A stretch of 64,000 nucleotides of DNA from positions 4,943,501 to 5,007,500 of the forward strand of contig OZ022256.1 of NCBI GenBank assembly GCA_963978905.1, written 5' to 3'. Made by a program: the position numbers and the translations under genes. Positions 60,801-64,000 of the stretch are shown piece after piece; the stretch's first letter is position 1, and each line of letters begins with the position of its first letter. The notes below the pieces were generated by a model. It was not told where the DNA came from and made no database searches. It saw nothing but the letters and a program-made list of their open reading frames with translations. This DNA is from Trichostrongylus colubriformis. Its lineage: Eukaryota; Nematoda; Chromadorea; Rhabditida; Trichostrongylidae.

Positions 60801-63800
60801 GGCGCTACACTCACTCGATTCCAAGGCCACCATGCGCGTTACCTGAGGTCCAAAGTATGACTGTCAAGGTGGAAATAGCAGAATTATTTAGGCAGGTTAA
60901 ACAGTTGCGCCAGCTTGGAGGCCTTGGGTAGGGAAACTTCGCTTCTCTGGAGGAGCAAATATGTGGCGTCCTATGATGAAAACCAGGGGTCTAGGTATGT
61001 AAGACGCACTTCACCTTAAGTGCTTCTACAAGGGCCTAAGGGCCTATGCGTTCCGCCCCTCTTTTGTTTTTCGCTCCACCCCCTATAAACGTGCCAATCA
61101 GTAGCGTACCATTGCCGCGCTACGTACCACAGCTTCACGGGAGGGGAGTAGCTGCCAGCCAGAATAGTGGCCCACCCTTCTTTTTCCGTTGGTTTTCCCT
61201 TGTTTTCCTTTATATGTTCCTTGACCACCGTTTACAATTAGTACTTCTAAATATTTTCGTTGAGTGACCACGTAAACGTACTCATTGCTTTTCAAATTTT
61301 TGAGATGCCGGCTGGGAATGTCCCCCCCCCCCCCCCTCCCGTCCTCTACTGCAGTCAGTGAAGACAGTTTCCCCTTTGTGTAAATGGAACCATTCCTACT
61401 TTGCCAGGTCACGAATCAACCATCCATAATGTGCCTAGACTTTAGTTGTTTCTGACCAACAGAAACGCCTTGAATCGGTTCCCGAGAAAAAAAAAAAACT
61501 TGCTTTTCCGATGTGGTCTACCAGCTTACGCCCAGCTACGCTCACCTGACCCCGAGGAATGTGTGCGGTTCAACGGACTGAATAGCTCTATCCACGCTCT
61601 TCTGTGTCAGGTTTCGAGTTCAGCGTGACGAAAGCGACTTCTCATCATCGGTGTCTATTATTCGAGGTAAAAGTGCACTGCTGCAGCTGTTCTCTCACTT
61701 CCTTTTGGCCAGCTTATCCTCAAGCTGGGGTGGCCTTTCCCGTGGGACGAGATACACACCTTGGTCATTTTCGTTCTTATTATACCACTTTCATTGCCCC
61801 ATGGACACGGCACTCCCAGGTGTCGAGGAAGCTAGCGGCTTCAGTACGACCCCCTCCTTCTACGGTGACCAAAGACGCCCCCGACCTCTACAATACCAGT
61901 AACTGTTGACGAAATGCATAGTTGCAATGTGTTCTATTGCTGAATATCCTTTCCTGGGGCGAAAAGATATTTATTTTACATTTCGTCACACGGATTTGCG
62001 ATGAAATACCCTTTCTTTCTCATCTGCTAATTGAAAGTTTAGATTCTTATCGCTGACCTCTGAAGGTACTACCCCCACCCTCCTATCCGGTCAAATACAA
62101 CCCCCTGTCGTAGAATCCTCGACTCTCGGTATACCTTGCTCATGGATTGACCAGTGTTAATACGATCATCATCATTATCACAGAATCAGGGAATCATTTG
62201 TCTCCTATTTGTGAACATTTATCACGCTATTGACAAGGTTCTTCTGTTGTCGTATTGTGGTGTGGGACCGGATCAACTATAGCATATACGTCAAAAAAGA
62301 AAACTTCAAGCGGACACAATCTTAGATCTTAGCTAGATTATGTCTTTGATCGCTAGCCCTATTGTTCAATACGGAGGATCCAGTCCACTGAACCTACTTT
62401 CAGGCGGTCTTTCTGTCACGTCATTCTAAGTTTATCTCTCAGCAATGCTTCGCAGCCCAAAGGTTTCTGGGCTGGGGTAGAACTGAGGTTACTGTCTGTC
62501 TCTTCATTTATGCGAGATCTTATTATGCGTTAGTAAAATTAATGTCTCAATAACTTGCACTAAGCAGCTTCAATTTTGAGCTTTACTCAAGCCTTCGAAC
62601 AATTCCTAAAATGGCGATTCGAGGAACTACCCGTAAGCAAGCAGGTCCTTGTAGCCGCTTTTCGTGCCACCACGTTCATAATTTTTGAAAGCAAAGTTTT
62701 TCCCATGAAAATAGACCAAGGTATGGGAGTGACCAAGCTTACCTGTGGGGATCCTATTCCCTAATTGCATCATATCTGATTGTCAGGACTGCAAATTCTG
62801 CATGCATTTGCATGTTGACTTTGTAACATTTGTTCTTGGAGTAGGCTGTAAGTAGGCTCTGCGCAGGCTTTGATGGAGGGTACAGCATCGCTTGACCTCC
62901 CATGCTACTTGCTCTGTTGCTAACCAGAAACCATTAGTTGCAAGTCACAGATGTAGGAATTTCCGTGGCAAAATTGAATGTACTGAAGGTCTTCAGTTTC
63001 CTCGTAAAGGATTTTTGAAGTAGTTGTCATTGAGATGTGAAAAGTACTGGAAAGCAGTACACGATGATAGATGAACGGCCCAGTTATAAAATGTTACCCT
63101 TGAAAGAGAATTTATCTGAGTGACATGGGTATCATTAGGGATCAGGGGGGGGGGCGAGAAAATCTGAGAAGGCTTTTGGCTAAAATGCACGCCTTAACCC
63201 TTCCAATATTAAGGCAATCAGATACGGAGGGGTTGAATGCACGGCGCATCTTCGAAAAACGTTAAATTCTACTTACTCCAAACCTTTTTCTTCTTTATTT
63301 TCGCTATTGCTATTGCTACTGTTACTGATATGACTATTATTATTGCTGTCCATATTTATTTATTTATTTATTTATTTGTTTATTCATTTATTCATGGGCG
63401 CATAGACGCGCCGAAACGTTAATTTAACCAAGGATGAAAAGGCATCGTCAACTTACTAGATAGGTCGAAGGGTAAACAAACTACGAATGAATTATTCGAG
63501 GCACAAAAACTATATTTATCTCATCACAAAAATAATATTTATCTTTTATGCGGAATTCTCCGGCTAAATTCTTATGAAAGACACCCTACCCTTGGTTTTA
63601 TAGCGGAGCAACGGCTAGCTGCCAAGTCGCCGTTCACCTTGTGAGCGGCGATTTCACTTCGCATAACCTGTTTACTGTTGTGGCAATTTTTACCCAGCAA
63701 ACGGACACTAATAGACGGTTGGGGAATCGCTTAAATCTTCCTGTCGTTGTTCTGGACGCGTTCTTTCTTCTTTTTAATTACACAGTTTGGCTTGTTTGAT

Positions 63801-63804
63801 GCAG

Positions 63805-63899
63805 GTTAGATGCGATGATGGCAGATGTATTGCTACGGTTTTCACAGCTCCTTCTACTGCTCCATCATCTGCATCTAGTCAACACGAAATCACCTCAAC
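63805..63899 (+). CDS. Exon-like segment of an unknown gene
   Basis: A TTTGATGCAG acceptor opens a 95 bp stop-free stretch ending at a GTGAGT donor at 63900. It reads VRCDDGRCIATVFTAP followed by a Ser/Thr/Ala-rich tail (SSASSQHEITST). The paired Cys (RCDDGRC) and low-complexity tail would fit an extracellular protein, but no family is recognised and no partner exon was found in the window. It could equally be chance. Confidence 0.25.
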
Positions 63900-64000
63900 G
63901 TGAGTCGCCTTATCACTGTAACCCACAGGTCCGCGTTCTTCTCGCTTTCTTTGACCGTCATAGCAAGTTTTTCTTTTCCGCGTCCGATCTTGCCGCTAAT

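Larger units (their letters stand above)
43549..63804. other. Repeat-rich region without a recognised gene
   Basis: No exon chain with recognisable protein homology was found on either strand. Contents that can be named: fold-back elements at 44143, 46461, 51221, 54630 and 56241, repeat R7 at 53262, two related blocks containing GACCCAGGACATGGCAA (about 43880 and 45020), an AT-rich stretch (49690-50000), a TCAGTAATGGCCTC-containing segment near 60230 and C/G homopolymers near 61320. Frames such as 58277-58492 (-), 58478-58834 (+) and 61446-61628 (+) show no family resemblance. Confidence 0.5.

Noticed and set aside
1..64000. CRISPR arrays, bacterial operons, rRNA genes or phage-like systems
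   Set aside because: No regularly spaced repeats, ribosomal RNA or prokaryotic gene structure; intron-rich eukaryotic DNA throughout.

Overview
The window is nuclear DNA from a nematode, most likely a clade V parasite of the strongylid/hookworm type. The evidence is short exons split by introns with TTTCAG acceptors, a nematode-type chemoreceptor, candidate trans-splice acceptors just before start codons, and very many fold-back repeats and decayed mariner elements. The species is an inference. Most open reading frames in the window are chance; the genes below were rebuilt from exon homology with phase-consistent splice sites.

Layout. (1) 414-7214 (+): the C-terminal four exons of a seven-transmembrane chemoreceptor (srd-like), with a 3.4 kb intron holding a 0.74 kb ACACAT/CA microsatellite and an inverted copy of a dispersed repeat. 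(2) 7215-14105: no recognised gene; repeats and local duplications. (3) 14106-25259 (-): a 17-exon laccase-like multicopper oxidase, almost complete at the C-terminus and lacking only a recognised N-terminal (signal peptide) exon; its introns contain several fold-back elements. (4) 25260-32265: no cellular gene; MITEs, two mariner-type transposons and a perfect 130 bp palindrome. (5) 32291-43316 (+): three conserved genes in tandem: an FMC1-type ATP synthase assembly factor, the condensin II kleisin subunit (kle-2/NCAPH2), and replication factor C subunit 3 (rfc-3). They lie 259 and 335 bp apart, each with a splice acceptor a few bases before its ATG, which fits an operon. An intron of rfc-3 carries a Mutator-like element with a 9 bp target duplication, and a mariner derivative is inserted inside that element. 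(6) 43317-64000: repeat-rich and largely gene-free, with one exon-like segment at the right edge.

The three clustered genes are core functions (mitochondrial ATP synthase assembly, chromosome condensation, DNA replication clamp loading). The oxidase and the chemoreceptor are separate genes. I found no clear new biological system. The more notable points are the nested transposon in rfc-3, the perfect palindrome, the foldback element with a paralogous empty site, the oppositely oriented 433 bp fold-back elements in the oxidase introns, an oxidase with Thr where the type 1 copper axial ligand normally sits, and the candidate operon.
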